Positions 12,988-24,420 of a DNA stretch of 64,000 bases are shown in pieces. Numbering within the stretch: the first letter of the stretch is position 1; every line of letters starts with the position of its first letter. The stretch comes from Malus domestica (Eukaryota > Streptophyta > Magnoliopsida > Rosales > Rosaceae), in NCBI RefSeq assembly GCF_042453785.1, contig NC_091671.1, positions 40,938,501 through 41,002,500 of the forward strand. The letters are read 5' to 3'. Made by a program: the position numbers and the translations under genes. Under the pieces are notes generated by a model. That model did not search any database. It saw nothing but the letters and a program-made list of their open reading frames with translations, and was not told the DNA's origin.

Positions 12988-13413
12988 TTGCTTTCTGATT
13001 GGTAAGGTAAGAGAGGGAAGATATGTGAGTGGTAGAGATGGATTTGATTGGTGAAGGGAACCAGATCCACCAATTAAGGAAGGGATTGGTGTATTTTGTA
13101 CAATTTTTAATGTACAAAATCTGCCTCCCTACAGTGTTTCAAGCACTGATATTTTTGTATGCGCGTATATAAAAATACCCGTAATTAATGTACTTTAACG
13201 AAGCGTAACTTTTTCGTTACAGATCCGATTCGAGTCTAACACACGCTCACGCGTTCGTAGTGACGAGTACTAATTTAGTATGAACCTAGGAAAATGAAAC
13301 TGAAAGTCGAAAACCACGTCCATGTCAGATTCCACTTTTGTCCTGAAAGGGTAAAATCGTCTAAACGCATCAATGAAAAAGAATTTCCAGTGAAAAGTAG
13401 GGACATGTCGTCA
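10996..13413. mobile_element. Solo LTR (~2.4 kb), nested next to the previous LTR
   Basis: The left end is TGACACACCCCGACCC and the right end ...ATGTCGTCA(C). Flanks repeat ATGAA (10991-10995 and 13415-13419). The base at the right junction is ambiguous, so the duplication is 5-7 bp. Interior stretches match the 49126-51252 LTR, for example TTGGATCCAAGGT followed by diverged but alignable sequence, so both belong to one family. An (AG)n run lies at 12946-12984. No gag-pol coding was found. Confidence 0.75.
12946..12984. repeat. (AG)n microsatellite inside a solo LTR
   Basis: A GA/AG run in the right third of the 10996-13413 LTR; the 49126 copy of the family lacks a comparable run. Confidence 0.9.
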
Positions 13414-13414
13414 C

Positions 13415-14660
13415 ATGAATATGTTAATTTGTTGTTATGGTAAGAGAAATGAAAGAAAAATTTACAACAAAAGAAAAAGTAAAAGAAAAAAGAAATTGAA
13501 AAGGGGGATTGGGGCCTCCAAATAGATTTGTAAGTGTCCGAAATCTTGGGAATGTCCTAAATTAATTTTAGGAAACATGTGGTGTGAGTAGAATGACTCT
13601 AACTTTGGCTTATAACAAATGTTGTAAAAGTCCTTAAAATCGATTATAAACATGTGTAACTCTTAGTTTTTGTGAAAAAATTGAAATTTTTAGTTTTAGG
13701 AAATATTTTGCGTGGGAATTAACGAAAATGTTGCAAGAACTTTGGATGTGATTTTATCCTTTACTAGGTCCCGAAACTATCTTTCATTGATTTTTATAGT
13801 TGAAAATAGGAAAAATAATGGCGGAGCCCCCAAAGAGATTTGTAGTTGTCCGAAATCTTGGGAGTTACGTCCTAAAATTAATTTTAGGAAACATGTGGTG
13901 TGAGTAGAATGACTCTAACTTTGGCTTATAACGATTGTTGTAAAAGTTCTCAAAATCAATTGAAAAACATGGGTTATAACCACAATTTTTGTGAAAAAAT
14001 TGAAAATTTTAGTTTTGATAAATATTTTGCTGGGAATTAACGAAAATGTTGCAAGACTTTTGGATGTGAGTTTATCTTTTATTAGGTCCTGAAACTATTT
14101 TTCATTGATTTTTAAAGTTAAAAATAGAAAAATCATGAAAGCTAATAGTGGGCCCCCGAAGAGATTTGTAGGTATCGAAATCCTGGGAATGTCCTAAATT
14201 AATTTTAGGGAACATGTGGTGCGAGTATAATAATTCTAACTTTGCCTTATAACGAATGCTATAAAAGTTCTCAAAATCGATTGAAAAATCGTTGATTATA
14301 ACTCATAATTTTTGTGAAAAATTAAAATTTACAGCATTAGGAAATATTTTGCATCATAGTGAAGAAATATATTGCAAGATATTTGGACATGATCCTACCG
14401 TTTATTAGGTCTCTGAACTATTTTTTTATTGATTTTTAAAGTTGAAAAATAGATTAAAAAATCTTTAAATTTAGGTTTTAAATCATTGATTTCAAGTGTT
14501 TAAATATAAATTGTGATAGATTTTGCATGGGAAAATATATTTGAAGAAGATGAATATGATAGTTTGTTGTTATGGTAAGAGAAATAAAAGAAAAATTAAC
14601 AAAAAATAAAAAATAAACTGAAAAAGAAAAAAAAAATTGAAAAGGAGGGATCAGCACATA
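13415..14660. repeat. Array of ~315-325-bp units (right part)
   Basis: It continues the 8791-9536 array after the LTR insertions. The GTCCTAAATTAATTTTAGG block occurs near 13553, 13868 and 14192. Each full unit also carries a TGGCTTATAACGAATGTTG-like block, an AATTTTTAGTTTTAGGAAAT-like block and a GGTCCCGAAACTATTTTTCA-like block. No coding signal. Confidence 0.75.
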
Positions 14661-14760
14661 GCGACATATGTTGGAGACAGTCGCTAGTATTTTAGCAACA
14701 ACCCTCAACGAGGCTCGGTAAGAAAGTAACGATCATACTCTTTTCTTTTCTTTTTTATGT

Positions 14761-15246
14761 GTGAATTGTCGATTTAGTCATTGAATTATCAATTTAGTGA
14801 AAATTAGGTCCCTAAACTATTTATTCAAAAAAATCAATCCTTAAATTATAAAAATCTGCCAATTACATTCCTAATATTAGATTCGAATCTATTCTATTCA
14901 ATTTTCCATCAATTCAAGTAGCATGATTTGCATGTGAAACACTTGAGAGGGTAGGACTTATTTTTTTTCCGAAAGAAATAGTGTATGAAATTAAAGTGTA
15001 GATTAGACGTTAGATTCGCAACTTATATGAAAGTTAATGGCTTATAGGCTGAAAAATGACAGTATTACCCTATACAAAGTGTTAGGTCCCTAAGTTGACA
15101 AAAATTGCATGAACTAGTTTTGAATATAATACTAGGGATGAAATTAGAAGTTTTCAATGAATTTAGGGACCTATTTTACCGAAAACATAATTTAGGGACC
15201 TAATTTTCACTGAGATAATAATTCAATGACTAAATCAAGAATTCAC
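14761..15246. mobile_element. Long-TIR non-autonomous element (~486 bp)
   Basis: The left end reads GTGAATTGTCGATTTAGTCA and the right end, reverse-complemented, reads GGTGAATTCTTGATTTAGTC. The match continues inward over some 60 bp through TCATTGAATTA and GTGAAAATTAGGTCCCTAAA. The outer boundary and target duplication are blurred by flanking T- and A-rich runs. No protein is encoded. Confidence 0.7.
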
Positions 15247-15739
15247 CCTTTTTTTTATTTTTTTTCCTCCTTTTTTTGTTTGTCATTAAATATTTTTTCT
15301 TCCAATGTTACTTTATTGAGATTCAAATACCTTTAGGTTTAGATTTAGGTTTATATCCTTGTTTTTGAATTTTTTGACATGGATTATAAGAAAATTTTCA
15401 ATGAAAATACATTCTGTAGAACATGACGATGATAGTTTGGTGTTGTGGTATGAAAAAACAAAAATTTAACAAAAAAAAAAAACATAAAATAAATACAATT
15501 AATGGTTTAAGCGGAGGGAGACGTAGCCCAAACTCACACCTAAGCCAAACTCATGCCTTTGGGAAGGCCCAAGGCGCAACAGAAGCAGCGGAGGCCCATG
15601 AGATTTAGGGTGTAGAGGCGTGTGAAAAGTAACACAAACTAAGCTCAAGTGTTTAGGGGCGTGTGAATAATAACACATTGAGTTCGGCACGTTTCAGTGC
15701 CCGGTGCATTCAATTTTTTTCCTTCAACACAGCGTGACA

Positions 15740-15975
15740 AAGAAATGTTTTTTTGTAAGAAGGGGTTACTATGTTAAAAGTTACGATTCCGAAACAGTTT
15801 TTATTAATTCTAAAGTTGCAAAATAGAAAAATTAATACAAACTAATATAGGGGCTCGCAAATATATTTCATGAGTCGATAATTTTCTGATTGTCCTAATT
15901 TAATATTAAGAAATATGTAATGCGATCATAATGACTCAAATTTTGACTTATAATGAATCTTGTCAAGTTCCCAAA
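15740..15975. repeat. Diverged unit of the same array
   Basis: A weaker copy of the array unit. TTGTCCTAATTTAATATTAAG and ATGTAATGCGATCATAATGA correspond to conserved blocks in the 13.4-14.6 kb units. It runs straight into the right-hand direct repeat. The stretch before it (15250-15740) is AT-rich and I see nothing definite in it. Confidence 0.55.
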
Positions 15976-16560
15976 AATGGAAGGAACAAGATGAAAATCA
16001 TAAAACTAGAATCTATGAAAATTAAATTACTTAATGGGCCTATCAATGGCATTGGGGGAGACTTGGGAAGCAAGCAAGGGTAAAAAAGCTCACTCGTGGA
16101 CCGCCCGGGATGCCAATCGGATTGGAGCCCATTGGAATTTGGGGCAAGCAAGCTATTGGTTTGGTTTCAAAACCTAAAACATAAGGTATTTACATGCAAG
16201 GAAGAAGAAGTAGAAGAGCCCATGGCAGTTTCATCTATCCGATCACTACTGCTCTCCAACTTAAAAGAGTAAATTGGTATTAGCAATCATAAATATTTTG
16301 TTTCATATATTAAGCAAAACAAGAAGAGGTTCAATAGGTACAAACTCTTGAGAAATGTGTTGTCATATCAAATAAAAACACTCTTAATCATCACAGGAAG
16401 GCGTATCATAAGAAATTATACTGGACAATCTTTATAACGAAAATTGAAGCATGCGTATCATAAGAAATCATACTGGACAATCTTAAAATTACAACGAAAA
16501 TTGAAGCATCGTCTGACTAATAAAAAAGTAGTTGAACATGAATAATGTATTACTAAATCC
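15976..16560. repeat. Direct repeat, right copy, with an internal tandem duplication
   Basis: Partner of 8373-8790. It also holds a local ~52-bp tandem duplication: GCGTATCATAAGAAATTATA and GCGTATCATAAGAAATCATA begin near 16399 and 16451, each followed by CTGGACAATCTT and GAAAATTGAAGCAT. It ends about 140 bp from the stop codon of the DUF761 gene. Confidence 0.75.
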
Positions 16561-16700
16561 AATTGATTGCAAAGAAAAGAAGAAATGAAGGGTAACATTC
16601 CACCCCCTTGTGTAATTTATTAGCTTGCAAGCCAAAACTCTTAATTTTAAATATATAGCACGTACTAGGCCATCAATCGAGCCAACATTCCCCGAACGTC

Positions 16701-17462
16701 CTAAGCTGATTTCTGCCTCTCAAGCTCCTCTACTCGCATTCTTCTACGGAACTCTTCAATAAATTGATCGGCTTTGGCATCCACTCCGCATTGACGACGT
16801 TCTTGTGCTGTTGTAGACAATTTTGCCCAAAATTTATCAGCAGATTTCTTCCTCTCGAGTGCCAATGTGTTATGGAATTCTTCTATAAATTTATCCGCTT
16901 CTGCGTCTACTCCACATAGACGATGACGTTCCAGTGTTGTAGGAGTACTGACTATAACTGTAGTAGTGTTGGTTATTTTCTTATAAACGTCGTCCAAACC
17001 CAAGGCTTCCTCATCAAGATGAAGCCCATCTTCCAAGACATGATGATCATGCAGATCCTCATGAAGCACGTCATCTTGGTCACTTGTATTTGCTGTGGCA
17101 ATGCTACTTTGTGAACCCTTCATTTCGTCTTGCGACCTGCGCATTAAAAGGCTTGGACTTGGAGCAAATATGAGGGGTTTGCCGTCCTTGCAGCCTCCTT
17201 CCGTGCGTGATAGCGAAAGGCTCTTTCGGGTTGACAGATGCTCCTGGTAGCAGTAGTGATTGTATTGACGATAATAGTGGTGGTGCTGGAGGAAAGGGCG
17301 AGTACTAGAATCGTATTGGGAATTAAGACGGAGATTTGATGATCGCCTCACAAGGCCAAGGGGCAGTTTTGAGCGAACCACACGCATCAAGTGTTTCCAA
17401 CCCGTCTTAGTCTTAGCCTTAGGGGATGCAAACTTGTCCGATCTAGGGATTAAGCAAGACAT
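16701..17462 (-). CDS. DUF761-type protein with two C-terminal motifs, single exon, 253 aa
   Basis: Plant-specific DUF761 (cotton-fibre-expressed-protein-like) family, usually small basic-to-acidic proteins of unknown activity. The N-terminal ~60 residues are basic (RSDKFASPKAKTKTGWKHLM). The middle is Ser/His-rich and then acidic (DQDDVLHEDLHDHHVLEDG). The C-terminus carries the DUF761 hallmark twice: CGVDAEADKFIEEFHNTLAL near residue 186 and CGVDAKADQFIEEFRRRM near 227. Most members have one copy at the extreme C-terminus. ATG at 17462 is the first Met of the open frame. The 3' flank is one copy of a repeat also found at 8.4 kb. No intron is needed. Confidence 0.82.
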   Translation of the reverse strand: MSCLIPRSDKFASPKAKTKTGWKHLMRVVRSKLPLGLVRRSSNLRLNSQYDSSTRPFLQHHHYYRQYNHYCYQEHLSTRKSLSLSRTEGGCKDGKPLIFAPSPSLLMRRSQDEMKGSQSSIATANTSDQDDVLHEDLHDHHVLEDGLHLDEEALGLDDVYKKITNTTTVIVSTPTTLERHRLCGVDAEADKFIEEFHNTLALERKKSADKFWAKLSTTAQERRQCGVDAKADQFIEEFRRRMRVEELERQKSA

Positions 17463-18867
17463 CGATCACACAATACAATAGTGCTACTAGGTTATTCCAA
17501 TTTCCAATGGCCCTCGGGTTATGCAATAGCTTTTGATTGAATGAGTTTCTAATAACCTAGATTATGGGGGGAAATATAAATGACGATCATCACTGTTTTC
17601 GTGAATTAATTTGATATTATGGCTTGAACAGATTTTTTGCCAATAAATTAGATTTAGAATTCATTCTTTGATTCCGTAATGTTCTCCTTAATTACTACAT
17701 GGTACTTGCCCTTAATAGTCTCTTTACAGTTTATTTGTTTGATTTTGAACAAGTTTAGCACCATCTATCTTAAATTAAGGTAATGAATGATACGAAAAGT
17801 GATCTCTCTCTTTCTACGGTAGGAAACTAGGAATAGGACTAGGCGATGATGTATATTGTGCGATAATAATTCACATATATTTCTTGGGATTCTGGAAGCG
17901 GAGGAAATGAATTATGAAGTGAATAATTTTAAAAAATGAAATGACATTCATCATAGCGGAAGATTTATGATGTAGATCAAATAACCAAATGGATTGAAGA
18001 TCAAGTCGGAAACGTGTATCAATGCTACACTTTGCAGATTTGAGCTCATGATCCAACGTTTTGAAGAGAACGACGACATTGCAGTGACTTCTGAAATGTT
18101 TAAGGACGTTTTTGGTATTTTGTTATTTGTTTAATTTTTTTCATTTGAACTCCTAGATTTTCTAGGGCTAGGAGACATAATTATAAATAGGACTTTAAAG
18201 TGTTTGTTATCTTATCAATAACTTTTTAGGTTTTCTCATACTTTCTAATCCATTATAATTTACTTGTTTTTTCCGGTTTATCGTTTGATTTCATTCTCTT
18301 GTCACATTACGTCAACTTTTATAAAGTTTTAACATTGCTATCTATTTGTATAAGCAACATGCATGAAATTCATTATGCACACATATATATAGTCTTCTGA
18401 TAATATGATTAATTAAGGCTTGTTTGGAGTCATCAGTCATGCCTGCAATGGTGCATGGATGAATTGATTTACTGTGTATATGTGAGGATGTAGAGAATTG
18501 TTTTCATATATAAATTAATTGACAAAGACTCGGAGTACTCCCTTTATAGCAGTGTCCACCACTTCTTTTTTGGCATTTCTCTTAAGAGTTGAGAGTTGAG
18601 AAAAAGAAAGGAGGCGATGGATGAATAGATATGATTCTTCGAACAGCAGATCTATTTTTACCATAATTGAGAATGGGATTTATCCATGTTTATTCAATTC
18701 ACTCAACAACTCATTGTGATATGATCATTTTGTTAGCGAATTATAGGATCTGATCCAGAGCAATAATCATGACACAGTTAGGTATACGATCCAATCCCAA
18801 CTAATAAGCAAGCAATATCATCAAGACCACAGAATAATATGCCTTTTGATTAACTGATCATGATACA
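17463..18867. other. Intergenic, nothing definite
   Basis: AT-rich, with a TATA-like motif near 17570 on the minus strand that could serve the DUF761 gene. No other gene or repeat ends were recognised. Confidence 0.45.
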
Positions 18868-19382
18868 TGTTGATGCACAAAATCAGTGAGGACTTTGGTA
18901 CAATAGAAAATGTTAAGTTTGTGACATTCGCTAGATTGCTCCGGTCACTAGTATGGATAAGTATGTAAATAAATAGAGACAGGGAAGCAAACACAAGATG
19001 TATGTGGTTCACCCAGATTGGTTACGTCCACGGAGTAGAGAAGTTCTCATTAATTGTGAAGGGTTTACACAAGTACATAGGTTCAAGCTCTCCTTTAATG
19101 AGTACTAGTGAATGATTAAGTACAAATGACACTATGAAATATTGTGAGAGAATTATCTCTATTTATAGAAGAGATTTTCTAGTTTCATTTTGACATTGAC
19201 ACGTGTCGTGTTGTGATTTACTTCTTATGTTGACACGTGTCGCACTATGATTGGTTTCTGATGTCGACATGTGTCTCGCTGTAATTGGCCTCCTGGTTGG
19301 AGGGAAACTCTTCTGGGTCCTTGACGGTATAACGTTGACCGATGCTCAATAGTTTCAGGATTGGTCAAGTATGGTACAAACA
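18868..19382. mobile_element. Solo LTR, 515 bp, perfect 5-bp target duplication
   Basis: It starts TGTTGATGCACAAAATCAG and ends GGTACAAACA. The flanks are ATACA at 18863-18867 and ATACA at 19383-19387. A TATA-like CTATTTATAG lies at about 19159-19168. Three spaced ACACGTGT/ACATGTGT (G-box type) motifs lie at about 19198-19272. No internal retrotransposon region or partner LTR is nearby. The sequence resembles an LTR family I associate with apple. Confidence 0.85.
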
Positions 19383-19760
19383 ATACATAATTGCATATAT
19401 ACATATGCTGCTTCCAGCCCTCAGGGTAGGTCCAGGGAAGAAATTGACCACATAATACTAACTTGTATCGATCAGTGCAATCCAGCCAATTAATCGACTA
19501 TATGGACAACCATTATATATATAGTTGCGTTTAGTCCATGATTGTACCTTCATGTTCAGTAAGTTGTGAACAATACAAAAATGTCATATAATTTCTGTTT
19601 CGTAGGAACTCACTCGTACAATGAGGAAAATGGTACATACAGGCATCTTTCTTTAATACTTGTGTTTACTGTGCTAAACTCAAAATCCTAAATCCTAAAC
19701 CCTAAACTGGTGGGCAATCAGAGCGGAAATGGCAGTTGATGAGCTGATATTATACTGTTA

Positions 19761-20362
19761 TATTAGTACCCCACAAATTGTTGAATAAACCTCACATACT
19801 TAATACACCTCATATTTACTTTTTCAATTAAAAATTATCTTAATACACCCCACTTCCTTCCCCATAATACCCTCACACCCCACATTCTTAATATACACCT
19901 TACATTTTCTATACACACCCCACATTTTTTATACACCCCACATTTCTCAAGTCTTATAACAGTCATTTTTAATTTTGCCGAACTATTTCAAACCATCTAA
20001 ACTTTAGTTTGCCGAATGATTTCAAATTGAATGATTTGAAAAAATGTTTAGGTTTAATTGAATGTTTTTCAATAACAATAATAATGATTTCAAAGCTTTC
20101 GAAACACCGATTTCGTGTTCCATTCGTCAAAAATAATTTTTCTTAATCAACATGTTTGTAGTTTTATTGCTTAGGGTTTTATTCAACAATGGAGGGTGGG
20201 GTTTTGAGAGTTGAAGTAGATAAATAATACATTAAAAGTTAATTTTTTTTATTATTTTTTAAACCTAATAAGGTTAAAATTGACATTGCATAGTAGAGTA
20301 AATAAGTCATTAATATTAAATTTTAATGTGGGGTGCATTCAACATTTTGTGGAGTGCTAATA
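19761..20362. mobile_element. 602-bp MITE with ~37-bp TIRs and TA duplication
   Basis: The left end is TATTAGTACCCCACAAATTG and the right end, reverse-complemented, is TATTAGCACTCCACAAAATG. The inverted match runs ~37 bp with about six mismatches. TA flanks both sides (19759-19760 and 20363-20364), as for Tc1/mariner-type (Stowaway-like) insertions. The interior is AT-rich with several ACACCCCACATTT copies. Confidence 0.8.
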
Positions 20363-22540
20363 TAAAAAGCCTATATTTTACCCTAATCTTAGTATTAATT
20401 TATTGGTTATTTTGGTAAAATTTTGATACTTTGAATTATATTTCCAATATATGATATTTGACTTCCTCTTGAGCAAAACGTATTTAAACGGATGAATTTT
20501 GCAGTGATTCTAATTTGAGGATGTTCATTAGTCCTTCAACGTGTTCGTATCAAAGTTTTAGACTTCTATATCAAGCGGTTTATTACGGCAATGAAATAAA
20601 GGAGCAGCGTGCAGTGGTGTCAAAGTGACGCTTTAAGCTTATTTGGGCTTTTTGGCGTCCATGATGATGTCTTTTGTGTTCGAGGCTTTCTACAATTATG
20701 TTCAGGACATCTCAAGCTTTAATTCTAGCCGTTTGGGCCTGTTTTGGAGCCCTGAAGATCCAGAAACATGGAATTCTTTGTGGCTGGGCAGATTTTCCAA
20801 AGTTAGAATAGGAATATATTTCGTAGTTATCATATTCTATTGTGTTTCCTAGTTGTTAGAAGGCCTTTTCTAGTAGTATAAATAAAGCTATTTAGCCTTT
20901 AGGGTTAGGGAGGAAAGACGCACTACTTGGGAGAAATTCAGACTTTTTATCTACAAGGTGTCTCCAATCCTTTTTCTAGTTAATGATATTTTCTTTTGTT
21001 TTTATTATGATTGTTCGTAACTAGTCCTTTTGCTAGGGCGAAGCCATGAGCCCTAGTATGAATATGTGATTTTATTAATTTGCTTATGAATGGATGCATG
21101 TTTGCTTTGAATTATTAATCACCGCAATTAAACTATCTAATTGTCTTAGTGATTCGCAACCATTAGGGTATTTAGACAAGTAATTTGATGCAATTTCTAT
21201 CGGAACATCACCCCTGAAATTGGGGAGGACTTCTTGTGATTAGTAATTGTAAATTCATTTAAGACAAACATCTCGCTCTTAAGGGTTGCATGGTTTTTCA
21301 AAGGGTTTTCACAAAGCTTAATGAATCTTGCATGTTTATATTTGATCTGAACATCACAGATGAGTTGCATGTTAGATATATGTTTTCACTTGAACATCAC
21401 AAGGAAAATATGCATTAGGAAAGTCTAACCTTCAAAGCATGTATATGGAAATTCATAAGTAATTGGTAAAATTGCGTAGGATTATTAGTGGTCACGGTGG
21501 AACTCTAGTGTTTAAACTATTTTTCAAAACTTTTTTCCTTTGCTTTCTTTACTTTGTTGATCTATTTAATTATTTTTATTTTAAATTCGTTTTTATTATT
21601 TTAAATTCTAAAATCAACCTTTTTGAAACTTTGTTCTAAATAATTAGCTAAGGATTAGTTTAAATACAAATTATTCATTTAATCCATGTAGAAAACGACA
21701 TTTATTGAGCTGTGATACTACGATAACCTTGCACTGTACTCTTGCAAATATTTTTTTTGAAGTGTTTTTATCCCTACTTATGCAAGTGATAAAAATCATA
21801 TCACCAGTCTTAGAATCACTTGGATTATTCAACTATTAATAATCTAGTGTTATTTGGGACGCTGCACTATACACAATTACACATACTACTTGCATATATG
21901 AATATATCTGATATATGCACACAATCAGGCTCAACCTCTTGCCGTCCTATCAAATTTCGCCCGCGTGCGCGCATGGCAGGCAGACTGCAGTGCAGAGGGA
22001 GCCGGGAGGGCATGCAACACTATGAGATTTGGCTAATTTATTCATGACTCCGTGGTCTCATAACATCTACGATTTGTGGTCGTAGGCTTGACGTTGTGGG
22101 GCGCCACCAACTGGCCAATCAAATTCAATACCAAAAACAACATTCAATTCAATCCCGTGTGTTGACTTGTGATCACCTATATATGTCATTACATATGCAT
22201 GCATGATATTCAACACTCTTTTCATCTATCAATATCTCATGTTGTTATATATGGTTTAATAAAAAATGAAATGAATAAAAAAATGGTCGCTAGAGGATGA
22301 TGAAGATATGGGAGTGGAAAAATGCTCGAAATTAAAGGACAAACTGATTAGACCGGGTCCTGTCCAGTTGCATTGCATTGTTGGGCATCTTCCCAAGACA
22401 ACCACAAAGACAAAAGCTTTTTGTGTGTGATCATATAATATATAAATATGTTACCAGTAAAGAGACTACACACAACACAAGTTGCTGTCCTTTTTTCTTT
22501 TCCCCATGACCCAACAACTCTATATTCTAGTATTAATAAC
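20363..22540. other. Intergenic, probably partly TE-derived
   Basis: No intact coding region. The part around 20900-21560, with GGGCGAAGCCATGAGCCCTA and repeated GAACATCAC motifs, has the look of the non-coding part of a retrotransposon, but I found no matching ends. The rest is AT-rich intergenic sequence. Confidence 0.35.
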
Positions 22541-22758
22541 GGAGTAAGATTTTCTTATTTTTTGTTCTCTTCTTTTTTTCATTTCCTCCTATCGCACATT
22601 ATTTTTTGTTTTTATAAAAATATTAATATAAGATGATATTATTTTTTATTTTTATAAAAAAAATGAATATAAAATGTTAATGTGATTTAATCGTAACCAT
22701 TCAAATAACATAAGAGAAAAAGAGAGAGAGAAATTAGAAGAAGAGAGAATCATACTCC
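22541..22758. mobile_element. 218-bp MITE, copy 1 of a three-copy family
   Basis: The left end GGAGTAAGATTTTC is matched by GGAGTATGATTCTC read from the right. The flanking 9-mers are ATTAATAAC and ATTGATAAC (8 of 9), the size expected for Mutator-like insertions. Relatives at 32988-33172 and 46640-46817 share the ends and a central TTTTTATAAAAA region. Confidence 0.75.
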
Positions 22759-24015
22759 ATTGATAACAATGTCAAAGCACGAACAGAACCATATAATACA
22801 CAGTAGATAATACCTGCATCTTTTCATGTGGCGAATGCACATATCCTTAATTTGTAAATAACGTATTTTGTTTAAATAAACCTAACTATTCAATTTATTA
22901 ATCTTTATTCGAAGATCACTCTTTCAAAAATCATTCAAACTGAAGAGGTTTGTGGGTAGAGGAAATATTTGTGCCAAGGGAAATGACACATGTCAATACA
23001 AAAATCCAGGCAGGGGTGGGCAGAGGAAATCTTAGCATAGCAGATCTGCACTCGTATTATCCAATATAGAGGAAGTCCAAGACGCCCATACCAATACCAT
23101 GCTATTTTATCCGAAATGAATTTCTGTATTTTTTTTTTTTTAGTTTTAAGAAAACAATAACAATGCTTTCTTTTTCTTATCCATTTTTGGTAACAGAATT
23201 TAAGGAATGCTTTTTGATTGCCCTGTTGATACAAATACAAAAGTAAAGTAATGCAAGTGCAACCCCAGTCATATATCATATCATGTAAAGTTACTTGATA
23301 TTCTCATTAGACCAGTCTTCTAAGCGAAGCTGCCTTCCTGATATTTGCCACTACAAGCATCCCCTTTTCTAGAAAAAAAAATAAAAAAAAAAAAAACAAG
23401 ATTTTCTCTGTATTGTTAGTTGTTAATGTTTATGCTTTAGAAACAAGTTTAGATAATTGAAGAAGTAATCTGGTAGTGGTAGAATTTGATGTATAGTCCT
23501 GGTGGTTAAATGTATGGAAACTTTATAACCAACATACTTGTATTGGAAGCAGTTAGATTATCTAACTTCACCACCCAATACTCTAATAATTTCTCTTTTC
23601 TATGTTGGACCCGACATTTCTTGGAAAGGGAATGCCTATCCATGTTTGATCAATCCAATTAACGTCTGCCATGAGTGCCGTCGGATGCCCTACAAAAACC
23701 TACTCTTCTCATCTTCTCTGTTTATTCATTTAACTTGCTTTCGAAGTTACTCTTGTTAGACTTTCAAATCGAATGGTAGCTGGTAAATTCAATCATGAAG
23801 TTTTGTTATTATTATTATAATAATATCCATTAACATAAAAAGTGAAGAGGCTCACTATTATTTGAGTTACTATGTAATGGTTTAATTTTGTAAATGTGAA
23901 ATTTATAATCTAGAGACTATGTTTTCTTACATGTTAAATTCATTCAAGTCCAACACATGAGTAACATTTATTTAGTAAAAGGTCCAATAATTTGGGCAAG
24001 GCAAATAAAGACTTA
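22759..24015. other. Intergenic, nothing definite
   Basis: AT-rich, with short homopolymer runs near 23130 and 23370-23400. No gene, RNA gene or transposon ends recognised. Confidence 0.4.
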
Positions 24016-24420
24016 GGGGTGGTTTGGGAGTGAGGTGCTTAAAAAAAAAACACCCATAAAAAAAAACTGTGAGGGTTTTAGGTGTTTGGTAAACTGAAAA
24101 AAAAAAGGGCTTATTTTGGAAGCTGCTGTGAGAATAAGCTGAAATCAAAGGAAAAAGCTGAAGTTGCTATTTGCAGCTTTGGAAAACTGGCTTTTTTTTC
24201 AAAGCATACGGAGCTACAGTGCTTCTTTAATGAAAAGACCCACTATCAGACTGTTTTTTTTTTTTTTCCAAAAACACTTTTACAAAAAAATTTACCAAAC
24301 ACTCTGCTGATTTATTTCACAACCGCTTATTCTCACAGCACATCTGCTTATTCTCATAGCACAGCTGCTTATTCTCACAACAGCTTTTTTTTAAAGCACA
24401 ACAATACCAAATTAGCCATT
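24016..24420. repeat. Foldback-like repeat with internal 22-bp triplet
   Basis: The left part (GGGGTGGTTTGGGAGTGAGG, later AGCTGCTGTGAGAATAAGCT) is roughly complementary to the right part. There GCTTATTCTCACAGCACATC-type units occur three times in tandem (about 24327-24385), followed by CCAAATTAGCC. The shape fits a hAT-like MITE, but I could not fix a target duplication. Confidence 0.5.

Noticed and set aside
19681-19710. Telomere-like CCCTAAA motifs
   Set aside because: Only one exact and two imperfect units; too short for an interstitial telomere tract.
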